From: DAOUJI01 sp965237875
Lineage (GTDB): Bacteria > Chloroflexota > Dehalococcoidia > Lucifugimonadales > JAGWBF01
Direction: 5' to 3'
Assembly (NCBI GenBank): GCA_965237875.1
Contig: CBDEGP010000002.1
Span: forward strand, 372,001-436,000
Length of the DNA stretch: 64,000 nucleotides
Shown here: positions 16,319 to 25,969 of the stretch, one piece after another
Layout of the letters: each line of letters opens with the position of its first letter
Position numbering within the stretch: the stretch's first letter is position 1
Notes under the pieces: model-generated
What the model saw: the letters and a program-made list of their open reading frames with translations, nothing else
What the model was told of the DNA's origin: nothing
The model's database searches: none
Program-made: the position numbers and the translations under genes

Positions 16319-17653
16319 CTAGCCAGGAGTGGCGCTCCACACGGTAAAGTCGCCGTCCAAGGGCATGGGACCGCCGGAGACGGCGATCTCCGGCTTTACC
16401 CCCGTGATCTGTCGCGCGCCCGCCCGTCCCTGCAGCTGCTGGATGCAGTCCGTGTGCATCCAGAAACGGCTGCGGCCGCTCCCGATGTTGCCGCCGCTGG
16501 GGGAAACGGGGTTCGGCCCCTCGATACTGATGTCCGTCTGGTAAAGGTCCAGGGCTTCTCCGAATTTTATGCCCCGGTAGCCCAACCCCTCTATGTGGAA
16601 CTGGTGGAACAGGGAGAAGCCGTCATACATGTTCTCGAAGGAGAGATCGGCTGCGGAGATCCCAGCGCCCTCGTAAATCTTCCTCGCCGTCCTGGCGGTG
16701 TCGGCCTCGACCTCATCCAGGGTTGGAGTGAGGCTCCTGGGCTTGGTCCTGCTCGACGCATGGTTGAGGATGTAGACGGGCTTCTGCTTCATGTCCTTGG
16801 CTCGTTCAGCGGTTGTGAAGAGGTAGGCGGCGCTTGCCATGACGGGTATGTCGTTATCGAAGAGGTTCGCCGGCTTGGCTATCCAGCGGGCGGCCAGGTA
16901 GTCCTCCACCGTCAATTGCTCAGGACGGTGCTGGGCCCAGTACCCTTCCGGGAACAACAGTCCGTTCCTTCTTGAGTTCACGATAAAGGGGGCCATCATG
17001 TCGTGGGTCTTGCCATACTTCCGGCAGTACTCGGCGAACTGCAGGGCCGTCCCATAGGACGCCGGGGTACCCCATAGACGGCTAATCCCGCTAGTCCCGG
17101 GGATGTCGTCCCCAGCGTTAGCCCCTCCTTGGTAGTACCGGCCTTCCATGTTGTGCCAGCCCTTGAGCACCAGGCAGGTCTGAGCGAGACCAGCGCCCAC
17201 AGCTTGGGCGCCAAGGACGACAGCTTGGGACATACAACCGTAGGGTGGCACCCGACCGTACATGGTGAACTTGACATTCACCAGCTCCGGCATGTTCTTC
17301 AAGAGCCACTCAGCGCTCAGCTTGGCGATACCGTCCAAGGGGTCGCTAGTGGGATTGAATGCGTTTATCACTTCCATGGGAAGGGGCTGGCCTTCCGGCC
17401 AGTGAGCCCCCGTAGCGGTCCCTGGGTCAAGGACCAAACCGTCGACCTGGTCCGGCGAGACGCCCGCGTCCTCTATAGCTCTCCTAAGCGCCAGGATGCT
17501 GTTAGCACCCACGCTGGTCTCCGGTTTCCAGTCCCAGCGCCGGGCAGTGGGAGAGTGCCCAACACCGACGGCCGCCACCTTCCCTCTGTGTTCCCATAAC
17601 CCCGTTCCCTCTGCTGTCCGGTACATGGAAATTGGAGCATGCTGGGTGGTCAT
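16319..17653 (-). CDS. Thiolase-like acyl-CoA acyltransferase (SCP-x/lipid-transfer type)
   Basis: A 444-aa thiolase-fold protein. The N-terminal Cys expected for the acyl-enzyme is C140 in PPYGCMSQA; the C-terminal glycine loop reads VSPSGGNIGSGR rather than the GHP-type motif of classical thiolases, as in the SCP-x-like group that works with a DUF35 partner. That partner is encoded 45 bases upstream, so the two should form a complex acting on acyl-CoA chains, for example retro-aldol or thiolytic cleavage of branched or steroid-derived side chains. Substrate is inference. The terminal residue string SATPG ends at a TAG overlapping 16319. Confidence 0.85.
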   Translation of the reverse strand: MTTQHAPISMYRTAEGTGLWEHRGKVAAVGVGHSPTARRWDWKPETSVGANSILALRRAIEDAGVSPDQVDGLVLDPGTATGAHWPEGQPLPMEVINAFNPTSDPLDGIAKLSAEWLLKNMPELVNVKFTMYGRVPPYGCMSQAVVLGAQAVGAGLAQTCLVLKGWHNMEGRYYQGGANAGDDIPGTSGISRLWGTPASYGTALQFAEYCRKYGKTHDMMAPFIVNSRRNGLLFPEGYWAQHRPEQLTVEDYLAARWIAKPANLFDNDIPVMASAAYLFTTAERAKDMKQKPVYILNHASSRTKPRSLTPTLDEVEADTARTARKIYEGAGISAADLSFENMYDGFSLFHQFHIEGLGYRGIKFGEALDLYQTDISIEGPNPVSPSGGNIGSGRSRFWMHTDCIQQLQGRAGARQITGVKPEIAVSGGPMPLDGDFTVWSATPG

Positions 17654-17698
17654 TGGTCATTCCTTTCTGCGAGCCTTAGTCCACAAGGATGTGAGTGT

Positions 17699-18109
17699 CT
17701 AGCTAACTACCCGCCACTCGGGGACCTTTTGGCCGTTTGCTGTCGCCTCGAACAGGACCTCCACACTGGCTCCCAACGGGACCTCGTCCACTGGAGTTCC
17801 CGGGAGGTGAGAGTACATCTGGATACTCGGGTCGTCGTCCAACATAACTACTGCGACGTTGAAGGGTTGATCCTCCTGAAGCAGTCTGACCGGGCAGTCG
17901 TACACTACCCCGTAGTTGTATATCTTGCCCCGCCCACTCATCTGCTTCCACTCCAGGTTGTCCCCCGAGCCACATTGGTCACACGCCGGCGCCGGGGGGT
18001 GCAGGAGCCTGTCGCAGGCTTTACAGTTCTGGATGACCAGCCGCCCTTCGTTGGCGGCGTCCCAGAAGGGCTTGGTCAGCTCATCGGGCGCCACACCCTG
18101 CTTTACCAT
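17699..18109 (-). CDS. Zn-ribbon OB-fold protein (DUF35), thiolase partner
   Basis: A 136-aa protein with a rubredoxin-like zinc ribbon at about 29-50 (CKAC and CDQC pairs) followed by an OB-fold with the characteristic GRGKIYNYGVVY strand and NVAVVMLDDD. DUF35 proteins bind acyl-CoA and assemble with SCP-x-like thiolases, as the gene order (this gene first, thiolase 45 bases later) suggests. All four zinc cysteines are present and the length is normal. A 144-bp gap without features precedes it up to 18253. Confidence 0.88.
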   Translation of the reverse strand: MVKQGVAPDELTKPFWDAANEGRLVIQNCKACDRLLHPPAPACDQCGSGDNLEWKQMSGRGKIYNYGVVYDCPVRLLQEDQPFNVAVVMLDDDPSIQMYSHLPGTPVDEVPLGASVEVLFEATANGQKVPEWRVVS

Positions 18110-18253
18110 ATCTGCCCTCTCCTTTTGCTAGTTTCCAGCGGACTCAAAAACGAGGAGCTTTACCAAGTCTACAATACAGTCCGTGTTGGCCGAGTCCCGG
18201 CTCACACGATCCCTGTGGCGACGCTGGCGCTCGAAACACCACAGCAGATATAG

Positions 18254-20411
18254 GAACAGACCACGGGCAACTCACCCGGCACCCTGGCTTGCCCGGGACT
18301 TATACTATACTACGGGGTATACATCGCCGACAACGACGCGCCAATTCTGTACACGGAGAGCGAGACGGTCTCAGAGGGCGATGGTAAAGTCGAGTTTCAC
18401 GTAACCCTCAGCCAACCCAGAAACGTGACAGTCGGCTACGCCACGTCCGACGGGACAGCCGAGGCGGGCAAGGACTATACCGCCGTAAGCGGCGCTCTAA
18501 CCTTCTCGCTGAGCGCCGGCGCCGTCCAGGTCGTTAGCGTCCCGATGGAAGACGACGGGGAGGACGAAACCGCGGAGGAGACCTTTACCCTCACCCTGAG
18601 CAACTTGCAGGGGGACGACCAGGCGGGCCTGATCGGCGGGGAAACCACCCTGGCCGTGACCGGGACCATCATCGACGACGACGCGAGGGCGGAAATCAAC
18701 TTCGGCCAGGCGGAATACACCGTGGCCGAGGGCGGCGAGCTGACAGTGCCGGTAGCCGTGAGCACGGAACTGGACCCGGACCTGGTCGATCTCCAGCAGG
18801 CCCAATGGGCGAGCGCCCCCGGGCCCGGGACCTCGCTGAGTGACTATTCTGTGAGCGGTGGGTTCAACAGACTGGGCGATGGCCCGACACGGGGCTGGTT
18901 CTTCTTCACAGGCGGCCCGGCCGAGCAGAAGACCATCACCTTTACGGCCAACCAGGACACTGTGGACGACGACGGAGAGACGGTGGCGCTGAGCTTCAGC
19001 CAATTGTCGTCGGGTATATCCCTGGGAGAGACGGCCACGGCCACGGTGACCATCACCGACGACTACGACCCGAAGGTGAGGTCAACTTCGCCGAGTCGTC
19101 CTACACCGCGGCCGAGGGCAGCGAGGTAACGGTGACCGTCACCCTGAACTAGGACCCGAAGCGGACGGTGACCATCCTCTTGTTGAAGGCGGACCAGGAC
19201 GGCGGCGCCGCCGCCGACTACTCCGGCCTGCCGGCGCGGCTGGTCTTTGCAAGCGGCGAGACCCAGAAGACCTTCGCCTTCAACGTCGCCCAAGACACGA
19301 TTGACGACGACGGCGAATCGGTCGCGCTCTCCTTCAGCACGCTGCCCGACAGAGTGAGCGCCGGGCGCACACCGACGGCCACGCTAGCCATCACCGACGA
19401 CGCCCCGGATGTAAAGGTCAGCTTCGACAAGTCGTCCTACACCGTCGACGAGGGCGGAGTAGTATCGGTAACCGTAATCCTGGATCAGAACCCGGAGCGG
19501 ACAGTGAACGTTCCGTTGATTGCGCCGCCGGGGGACAACGCCTCGGCGGATGACTTCTCCCTTTCCTCTGCCCGCGTGCCCTTCGGCCCGGGAGCCACCC
19601 AAAGCATCGTCACCGTCACCGGCGCCAACGACGACGTGGACGACGGCGGCGAGACCGTGTCCCTCAGCTTCGGGACGCTGCCCGACAGGCTGACGGTGGG
19701 AGACACGCCAACCGCCGCGGTCAGCATCTCCGACAACGACGAGCGGGGAATGACCTTCGATCCCGACCCGATGAACGTGACCGATGGCAGCAGTGCCCAC
19801 TACACCGTGGTCCTGGACACGCAGCCGACGGGCGACGTGACCGTCACCGTCACCGGCACCGCGCCGCCCGCAGGCCGACGGCAACGTCTTACGACGTCCG
19901 CTTCTGGCTGGTGGCTGTGAACGGCTACGTGGAGTTGCCGCCCGATGCCACGGTTCACGGCATCGCCATCACGTTCAATGGTTCCAGCTCTGCGGTCACT
20001 GGCCTGTCGACTACCGACCACGACGGGTGGTACGCCTTCCAGATACAGGCCGTGAACGATGGCGGCGTATCGGGATGGTCGGGCAACAACCGCATCCCGG
20101 TCCCTCCCGATACTCCCGATCGGCCCTCCGGGGACATAACCAGCCCCGGAACGATGGCGCTGGACTGGAACGACGTGCCGACGGCAACATCATACAACGT
20201 TCGCTTCTGGCTGGTGAAGGTAAACGGCTTCGTGGAACTGTCGCCGGGTGTCCCCGTCCACGACATCAGCATCACCTTCGATGATTTCAGCGCCACGGTC
20301 TCAGGCCTGTAGAACAATAAGAATGACGGCTGGTACGCCTTCCAGATACAGGCCGTGAACGATGGCGGCGTGTCGGAATGGTCGGGGAACCACCGCATCC
20401 CGGTCCCGTAG
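18254..20411 (+). pseudogene. Decayed Calx-beta/fibronectin-like surface protein gene
   Basis: Three reading frames joined by mutations encode parts of one large extracellular protein. From 18254 the frame is open but has no start codon; it reads ADNDAP, then Calx-beta units (VSEGDGKVEFHVTLS, AEYTVAEGGELTV). A frame change near 19075, a TAG at 19150, another frame change near 19880-19910 and a TAG at 20310 break it. Later units include SSYTVDEGGVVSVTV and DDVDDGGETVSLSFG. The 3' end holds two near-identical fibronectin-like repeats of about 215 bp (19891-20110 and 20186-20411, with WYAFQIQAVNDGG). It is 5'-truncated and probably dead. Confidence 0.8.
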
Positions 20412-20556
20412 GCAGACCGTCATCCGGGCTTGACCCACCGGACGCGCGGGTGGCCGGGTTTACAGTTGAAGACGTGCAGATTCTCGATGGGGTCTACGAT
20501 TTGGTCGTCGGTGCCGCCAAGCTGCTTAATGGGAGCTTCTAACCTCGGTCAGCCCT

Positions 20557-20620
20557 GGGTGCGTCCAGTTCCACTGCCCAAAAGTACCGCAATTTTCCGT
20601 TGCGGTTGCCTCGCGCCCAT
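20557..20620 (-). repeat. R1 interspersed repeat, copy 1
   Basis: Shares the AGTACCGCANTTTTCCGTTGC core with the copy at 48256-48320 and, inverted, with those at 20917-21004, 50412-50500 and 51101-51160. Non-coding. It lies in the gene-poor stretch 20412-21448, whose other contents are a second R1 copy, an HTH relic and one R3 repeat. Confidence 0.65.
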
Positions 20621-20744
20621 CAGCAACGGAACCGAGCATGTCTGCAACCTCCCGTTAGGCTCTCAGCCTGGAGCAACGACGGCTTGTCAAATAGGTTTTG
20701 TGGTAAAATACATCAACAGCTCTCATGCCTTACGGGACACAGCA

Positions 20745-20944
20745 ATGACCATGCCAACGAGTTCACCGTACCCCGGGCGGCGGCTTATCTCAATGTGAGC
20801 GAGGAGGCCGTTCGCCGGAACATCCGGGCAAAAGGGCGTTTATTGTCAGCGTCGCAGGACTGCGCGGAAGCTCCGGCTATGTCAACGTCGAGGTCAGTCT
20901 ATAGGCTCGCAGCGGAACATTCGCAGTACACAATAGCCACATAA
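20745..20944 (+). pseudogene. Relic of an excisionase-type HTH gene
   Basis: The frame reads EFTVPRAAAYLNVSEEAVRR followed by IRAKGRL, an almost canonical excisionase-family helix-turn-helix, then runs into unrelated sequence that includes an R1 repeat. No start codon with a ribosome-binding site precedes it in frame, and the conserved C-terminal part is lost, so the R1 element probably truncated it. The intact gene 57196-57393 shows what the domain looks like when complete. Confidence 0.4.
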
Positions 20945-21004
20945 AACTCCGGTACTCGTGGGCGGTGGACCTGAAAGCGGCGCATGGTCAGAAGTGACCA
21001 TCCT
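20917..21004 (+). repeat. R1 interspersed repeat, copy 2
   Basis: About 88 bp beginning ACATTCGCAGTACACAATAG and containing ACTCCGGTACTCGTGGGCGG, closely matching 50412-50500. Both copies end in a GTGACCATCC stretch. It overlaps the 3' end of the HTH relic. Confidence 0.8.
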
Positions 21005-21401
21005 TGGCAAGGCGCACGACCAGCGCACAACACTGTCGCCCTAGCGGAGGGTACCCCTGATGGCGCCGCCACTGATGGTGGTCAGCCGCTCGTCCAGGGC
21101 AGCCAATGTCGGTCTGCTGGCGCTATCCAGTTCCCCAGCCCGCCCAAACCGGCAGGGCCGGGCTTGTCTTCACCAAGGCACAGCCATGATAATGAGGCCC
21201 TGGGCCAAGCTTGCGTCTGCTGATAAGGGGTAGTAGCGTTGCGGCCTCAACCGGCGCGGCGCAGCGCAATCGAGGGAGTCGCGCCAGAGCAGTCTCTCGC
21301 ATGGATTGGACGAGCCCCCACCCCCGGCAGGTCGGAGGCTCGTCGGTCTAGCCGGTGTCGCCGGATCGCCTCCGACCTCCTAAAGCGGAACCCCCCAGCG
21401 A

Positions 21402-21432
21402 AAAGTTCGCAGTAGAGCCTGTCTCAGAAGTC
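21402..21432 (+). repeat. R3 direct repeat, left copy (31 bp)
   Basis: Begins AAAGTTCGCAGTAGAGC and ends TGTCTCAGAAGTC. The same 31 bp occur at 25741-25771 in the same orientation with one mismatch (position 18). The pair encloses the AAA/DUF4435-AbiE-hypothetical module, as attachment-site or recombination repeats would. Confidence 0.8.
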
Positions 21433-21448
21433 TTAAGGGCAACGAGCG

Positions 21449-23215
21449 TCACTCTCCAATGTCCGCCTGTGCCGTGGATTGGGTACTGAGAGCGGTTGCT
21501 AGCGGTCCGATATGATGTCTCAGGCTTTGGGCCAAGGTAGTGTCGACTTGAACGAGCGCGATGAGGGTTTGTTGATAGAGTTGCTGCCTCCTAAATTCCA
21601 GGGCACCAGTAATCGCATGGAAAACTTTACTTTCGCGGAGCGGGTAGCGAGCAACCAACTGCTCGAACTCCTTGGCATCCAAAAGGTCTCTGAACCGGGC
21701 CAACTCATGTAGAAAAGGAGACTCAACCTTCAAGTTGATTTCCGGAAGTGTATTGTCTGCAATGGCGTTCCAGGTTGGGATAAGAGACATAATACGATCA
21801 CGCAAAAGTAGTTGGCGCCGCCTGGCAGCCATCCTTTCCGCAAGTCCACCTTCCCCCAGTGCAACAAGAGCTGCCCGAATTGCCGATTCCTTCATTTCGC
21901 CAGGGTCTCGACCCAATGACTCCGCCTGGCGGTGAGCCACGGCAGTTATAGCAGCCGAACACTAATAGAGGGATTCAGAAGAGTGAACGTCGAGCGCAAA
22001 CACTCCATGCTCAGCCAGCTTGTCCACATCCTCTTCGGTGCGACCGTCCTCGTCAACAAGCCCGTATGCTTCGACGTAGTTGAGTTCGGGTGTCCCCCGA
22101 AGGCCGGCTACAGCCCTTTGGACTTCAGTGCTACTCCCCTTACTTATAACCGAGAGGTCAGGGAACAGGGCGTGGTAGATCGGCAGGTCCAAGCTCCCTT
22201 GGGTCCCTTCGACGAAAAGGACCTTTTGCCGTGAGTCCAAGACGGCCAACCTCAACTCTTCCGGCAAGTCTGTCTCCGGCTCTAATAGGTCGATATCCCA
22301 AGCTCTGACCTTGTCGTTGTCCCACTCACATGATCGCACCATTAAGACGCGCGCTTCCGGGTTGGCAACGGGCAGGGCCAGCTCATGCGTGGAGATAATG
22401 AACGTGCAGTCCTCGCGATGTGCGAACAACGCTGACAGGAATGGCTCGATGATGGAACGGTGGAGATGCCGCTCTGGTTCGTCAATCAACAGTACAGTTC
22501 CAGGCTCTACAGTAAGCACCGTGGCACCGATTATCGCGGCGTTAAGCTCTCCATCCGACATCTGAACGATACTGTAGGAAACGCTGGAATTTCTATGCTG
22601 TGCGAGTATATCTTCATCATTGGAGTTTTGTAGGGTTACTAATAGCGTTCCCAGCGCCAGCAATTCATTGAGTTGATCGAATGAGGATGCCGACTCAACA
22701 GCGAGTTTCGTCGCCTCTTCCGCTTTTTGATCGTCCACAAGGCGGGCGATAGAACGGGTGAGGGTGTTTTCCCTAGCAACTAGGTCGAAAAGGACTGCGG
22801 ACTGCTTCTGCTGAGAGTTAGAATCCCTCCACCGGGCTGTGTCGTTCCGTTCATTGCTAGAGTTGTTTTGCTCAAACTGTTTGCGGCCTAGCGGCGTGAG
22901 GGTAAGGCTTCCTGAGTCGAGCCATGTCTGTCTATGGGCTGATATGCGGCGGACGCCTGTGCCTTGGTGTTCTGACACAAAGCGTTGTATCAAAGCTGAT
23001 TTTCCAGAGCCGTTCGCGCCGACAACAAAGACGCGATCATTGGCCTCCAGAGATAAATCCAGCGGTTCCCCTGAAAGGCGCGGAATATTCCAGTTCATGC
23101 CAAAGCTCCGATGTGGATTAGCTGTCCTTATCTCAAATACGTCCCACCGCCGCCACTGGGTTAGGCCATTCTCTATTCGTTGCTGCGGTTGGCCCTGTCT
23201 TGAATATCGGCGCAT
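21449..23215 (-). pseudogene. Fused AAA ATPase-DUF4435 protein (merged PARIS-like) with in-frame TAG
   Basis: 588 codons in one frame, interrupted by a single TAG at 21962-21964 (codon 418). Residues 60-300 are an ABC/AAA_15-type ATPase: Walker A GANGSGKS (66-73), signature QMSDGEL (218-223), Walker B LLIDEPE (242-248), and a STHE switch. From about 328 a DUF4435 TOPRIM-like domain follows (VLFVEGTQGSLD, GLVDEDG), and after the stop the same domain continues to the end at 21449. PARIS defence uses AriA (ATPase) and AriB (DUF4435), also known as merged genes. The stop replaces one of two tyrosine-like positions in ESLY-stop-C. The gene overlaps abiEii by 43 bases at its start. Confidence 0.75.
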
Positions 23216-24201
23216 CTGACCATAAGGGCCTCAAACCGCTCTTCGTCGTCAAGCAACATCCCATCACTGAGCATCCTGCCGTAGTCGTCAGCCAGGGCGT
23301 CATAGGCCGGGCCGTGCGGCACCAGTTGCAATTCACCGGATACCGCGGCCTCGTAGTCTATCCAGCTTCCCTCGGCATCCTTCTCCCGGAAGAACATCGA
23401 CTTGTGCCGCGCTACCGATTGGGCTAGGGTGCGGTCAGTGAGCGACTTATCGGCGAAGCCCGCATCATCCAGCCGGACTAGGTCATACCAGTGCCGGGAC
23501 AGCCGCTCCCCTCGACTTCGCTGCTGGCGGCAGAAGACGTGCACGGCCGTCGCCTTTTCCCAGAAGGTGCGCTCCGCCAACATGACGAAGGTATGAGCTG
23601 AGGGGAATATCACCCCCGATATGTAGGGAGCCGCATCGCACTCTATCGGACGCTCTTCACGAGGCTCCCCGGTCGAGCGCGCCCCGAACTCCACCATCAC
23701 TTCCGGCCTTACGAAGGCGTAGTCGGTGAACAACGGCATATAGCCGACGAATACCCGGTCTCTGTCAGCTCGCACCCGTGCGGACAGGTCTGATCCAGAC
23801 AGGTTAGCCTCGATAGTGGGCAACGCATGGTTTTCCACCCACACTGCCAGCCGCTTCTTGATTTCCCGCGTCCAGCTTCGCTCCTGGCTGCGAGTGGATG
23901 GCAGCGCATCCTCTCCACGGTCTGCAACTAGGTCAGGGGCAATGGCCCGGATGTCATAGGTGATGTCAAGGTCTTCCGAGAATCGACGAATGGCGTGATA
24001 CGCCTTGGCTAGAAAGGTGCCTCCCTTGAAGGTCAGGTCCCTACCAAAGGGTCTCTCCATGAGAGCGCGCAACGTATGCACGACCCATATGTCATTCTCC
24101 AGGAGATGTGCACGCCTCCCACTGAGGCCGGCGGCCACCTCCAGGGCATCCCGTCGGTCATCGGGAGAGAGTGACTGAAACGGCGTATCAGCCATTGGCA
24201 A
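23173..24201 (-). CDS. abiEii: AbiEii/AbiGii-type nucleotidyltransferase toxin
   Basis: A 342-aa DUF1814-type protein. The polymerase-beta-like nucleotidyltransferase motif is visible as FKGGTFLAK (58-66) followed by RFSEDLD (73-79), with the acidic residues needed for NTP binding. AbiEii is the toxin of a type IV toxin-antitoxin system that gives phage abortive infection; related MenT toxins modify tRNA 3' ends. The gene starts 14 bases inside the antitoxin gene and its 3' end overlaps the start of the AAA/DUF4435 gene, so the three are translationally coupled, which is unusual for AbiE. Confidence 0.88.
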   Translation of the reverse strand: MPMADTPFQSLSPDDRRDALEVAAGLSGRRAHLLENDIWVVHTLRALMERPFGRDLTFKGGTFLAKAYHAIRRFSEDLDITYDIRAIAPDLVADRGEDALPSTRSQERSWTREIKKRLAVWVENHALPTIEANLSGSDLSARVRADRDRVFVGYMPLFTDYAFVRPEVMVEFGARSTGEPREERPIECDAAPYISGVIFPSAHTFVMLAERTFWEKATAVHVFCRQQRSRGERLSRHWYDLVRLDDAGFADKSLTDRTLAQSVARHKSMFFREKDAEGSWIDYEAAVSGELQLVPHGPAYDALADDYGRMLSDGMLLDDEERFEALMVRCADIQDRANRSNE

Positions 24202-24799
24202 CCATTGCGCTTACGGGTTCTGCTATCCAGGCAGGCATCACAGCACGCGATGCCGCCAACTCCTGAAAGTCTTCGGCGGAGAGCTTGCGCCCGATCACGT
24301 CCAAGCTCGCCTCCACTTCATCGGGACCCAGCCAGGACAGGGCACGAACTGCTTCGCCGGCTGGTCGGTGTGGCGCCGCCAACTGCCAACGGGGGGCATG
24401 GCGCAGCTCCACCGTCAACTCACCGAGCGTCAGCCTACGATTGGGTCCGGAGGTCAGGTAAACCGAGCGCACCGGCACCTGTATTGTTAGCCCAAGGGCA
24501 TTCGCCGCCGCACCGCCACAAGGTACAACCGTCTCGCCCCAGAGTGCGGACAGCGATGCGATCACCTTCTCGACGGCAGGAGGGCGGGGACCGAAGCGGG
24601 TCTGGATGGGCCGCACGTATATCCCCTGGCAGACTCGAATCAGGTGTCCGCTACGGGTAAGGCGCGACAACGCTTGGTCAATTGCCGCTCTGTTCCCCAA
24701 GTGGAGAAGAGCGCTTGGGCACAGCAGCGCACCCTCCGGTGACCCGGCAGCCTGGTTCAATATTTGACGAGGAAGGCTTGGCACTGAGGTCATCTCCAT
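24188..24799 (-). CDS. abiEi: AbiEi-type antitoxin/transcription regulator (DUF6088-like)
   Basis: A 203-aa protein with an N-terminal winged-helix region (about 15-65; the segment HLGNRAAIDQALSRL followed by GIYVRP is typical of AbiEi) and a C-terminal antitoxin domain. AbiEi neutralises AbiEii and represses its own promoter by binding inverted repeats. The start ATG 24799 lies inside a palindrome TGACAGAATGTCA. It overlaps the toxin gene by 14 bases. Family assignment rests on the domain pattern and the neighbour. Confidence 0.8.
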   Translation of the reverse strand: MEMTSVPSLPRQILNQAAGSPEGALLCPSALLHLGNRAAIDQALSRLTRSGHLIRVCQGIYVRPIQTRFGPRPPAVEKVIASLSALWGETVVPCGGAAANALGLTIQVPVRSVYLTSGPNRRLTLGELTVELRHAPRWQLAAPHRPAGEAVRALSWLGPDEVEASLDVIGRKLSAEDFQELAASRAVMPAWIAEPVSAMVANG

Positions 24800-24811
24800 G
24801 ACAGAATGTCA
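24799..24811. promoter_or_regulatory. Candidate AbiEi operator palindrome
   Basis: TGACA-GAA-TGTCA, a perfect 5-bp inverted repeat overlapping the abiEi start codon, next to a TATACT-like -10 element on the minus strand about 12 bases upstream. Fits autorepression known for AbiEi; no experimental support. The rest of 24812-25155 shows no gene. Confidence 0.4.
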
Positions 24812-25155
24812 GAATCTTAGTATAATGGCTGACTATTCGCAAGGTGGGGATCGCGTGAGCACTCGTTGGTCCGCCATGCGGGAGAGCTATTGAACATGAA
24901 CGGAAACTCCATGCACACCGGCACTGGCGGGGAAGATCGTAGACCGAGAGGAGAAAAACGAATCGGTGGAGCGGCGGGACGAGTCAATTGTGTGGCATAT
25001 CCGTCCAAGTGCTTGTCCTAGCCGTTACCCAAACTCGACAACGGTCGGAACGATGCCAAAAGTGCATGAAGTCTAAGTATCGAAACTAACAGAGTTCAAT
25101 ACTGACCCGAATCAGCGATAGCGCTGGACACCAGCGTATCCGACAAGGCGGCATC

Positions 25156-25656
25156 GTGGAACCCTTTCAACTCAAACGGTGGAAATTAGACATCTCACCA
25201 AACGACGCCGCATATTTCTACACATGCGCCCGGCCCGGCAGGTCGAAAGGCCGAGATAAGAAGCTTGTGGCAGACGATATCGTTTCCGCCTGGGTTTGCG
25301 GTCTACCAAGGCCGGATACGGCGATTATCTCGCTCTTGGGCCGCAAACAGGGTCCGGAGGGGCTTAGTGAGTTCTCTTACTATTCATTCTGGGGTGACTT
25401 TGATACGCCCTCAGAGCGTGGAAGTCAACCATCCTTTCAAGAGTGGCTAGATCAGCAGCATGAGCACCTCAAAATCCTCGTCCGAGAGCACCCGACCTAC
25501 GATGATCGGCCAATTCCCTACAACACGTTGGCTGCCGTCGAGTCTGACATACGCGATCTTATTTCTGAGGGCCGAATGGTAGTCGTGGTGGACTCTGGCG
25601 GGGTGGATCGGACAGGGCAAGCAGGCAAGCACATGAAGGCGACGAGGTCGCTCTGA
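25156..25656 (+). CDS. Hypothetical protein inside the repeat-bounded defence cassette
   Basis: A 166-aa frame with a GTG start after AAGGCGGC. The sequence is acidic with many aromatic residues (NDAAYFYTCARPGR, EFSYYSFWGDFD) and a C-terminal hydrophobic strand (RMVVVVDSGG). No family is recognised and no signal peptide or membrane segment is present. It is divergent from abiEi and lies within the two R3 repeats, so it may travel with the AbiE and PARIS-like genes as cargo, a regulator or an unknown effector. Confidence 0.55.
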   Translation: MEPFQLKRWKLDISPNDAAYFYTCARPGRSKGRDKKLVADDIVSAWVCGLPRPDTAIISLLGRKQGPEGLSEFSYYSFWGDFDTPSERGSQPSFQEWLDQQHEHLKILVREHPTYDDRPIPYNTLAAVESDIRDLISEGRMVVVVDSGGVDRTGQAGKHMKATRSL

Positions 25657-25740
25657 CCGCTCTGGAGCCTCCAACCCCAACAAGCTAGTCTGGGCCCCTA
25701 ACAGGGCTCCCGCATCCTTAAATTGAGACCTCCCATCCGA

Positions 25741-25771
25741 AAGTTCGCAGTAGAGCATGTCTCAGAAGTCG
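25741..25771 (+). repeat. R3 direct repeat, right copy (31 bp)
   Basis: 30 of 31 bases identical to 21402-21432. An inverted partial copy (TGAGACAGGCTC) follows at 25914-25925, so this end also looks like a 190-bp element with inverted ends. No gene is seen between 25657 and 25969. Confidence 0.8.
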
Positions 25772-25969
25772 CCACTCACGATTTGTGTTGGACATTCCGG
25801 GGCGATTTACGACGCCAAGGCACATGCAACAGTATTGAATACGGTAATGTGTGCCGTTATTTCGGCGAAGGCCGGAATCCAGGACACTGTGATCCCGGAT
25901 CTCTCAGCTTTATGAGACAGGCTCAGTACAGTACGTGTAGACCCACCCAAGAGGATTCGAACCGGTCAT

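Noticed and set aside
25953..25965. Sequence GGTTCGAATCCTC on the minus strand, like a tRNA T-arm
   Set aside because: The 5-bp stems around the loop do not pair well and no anticodon arm or acceptor partner is found upstream, so no tRNA is called.
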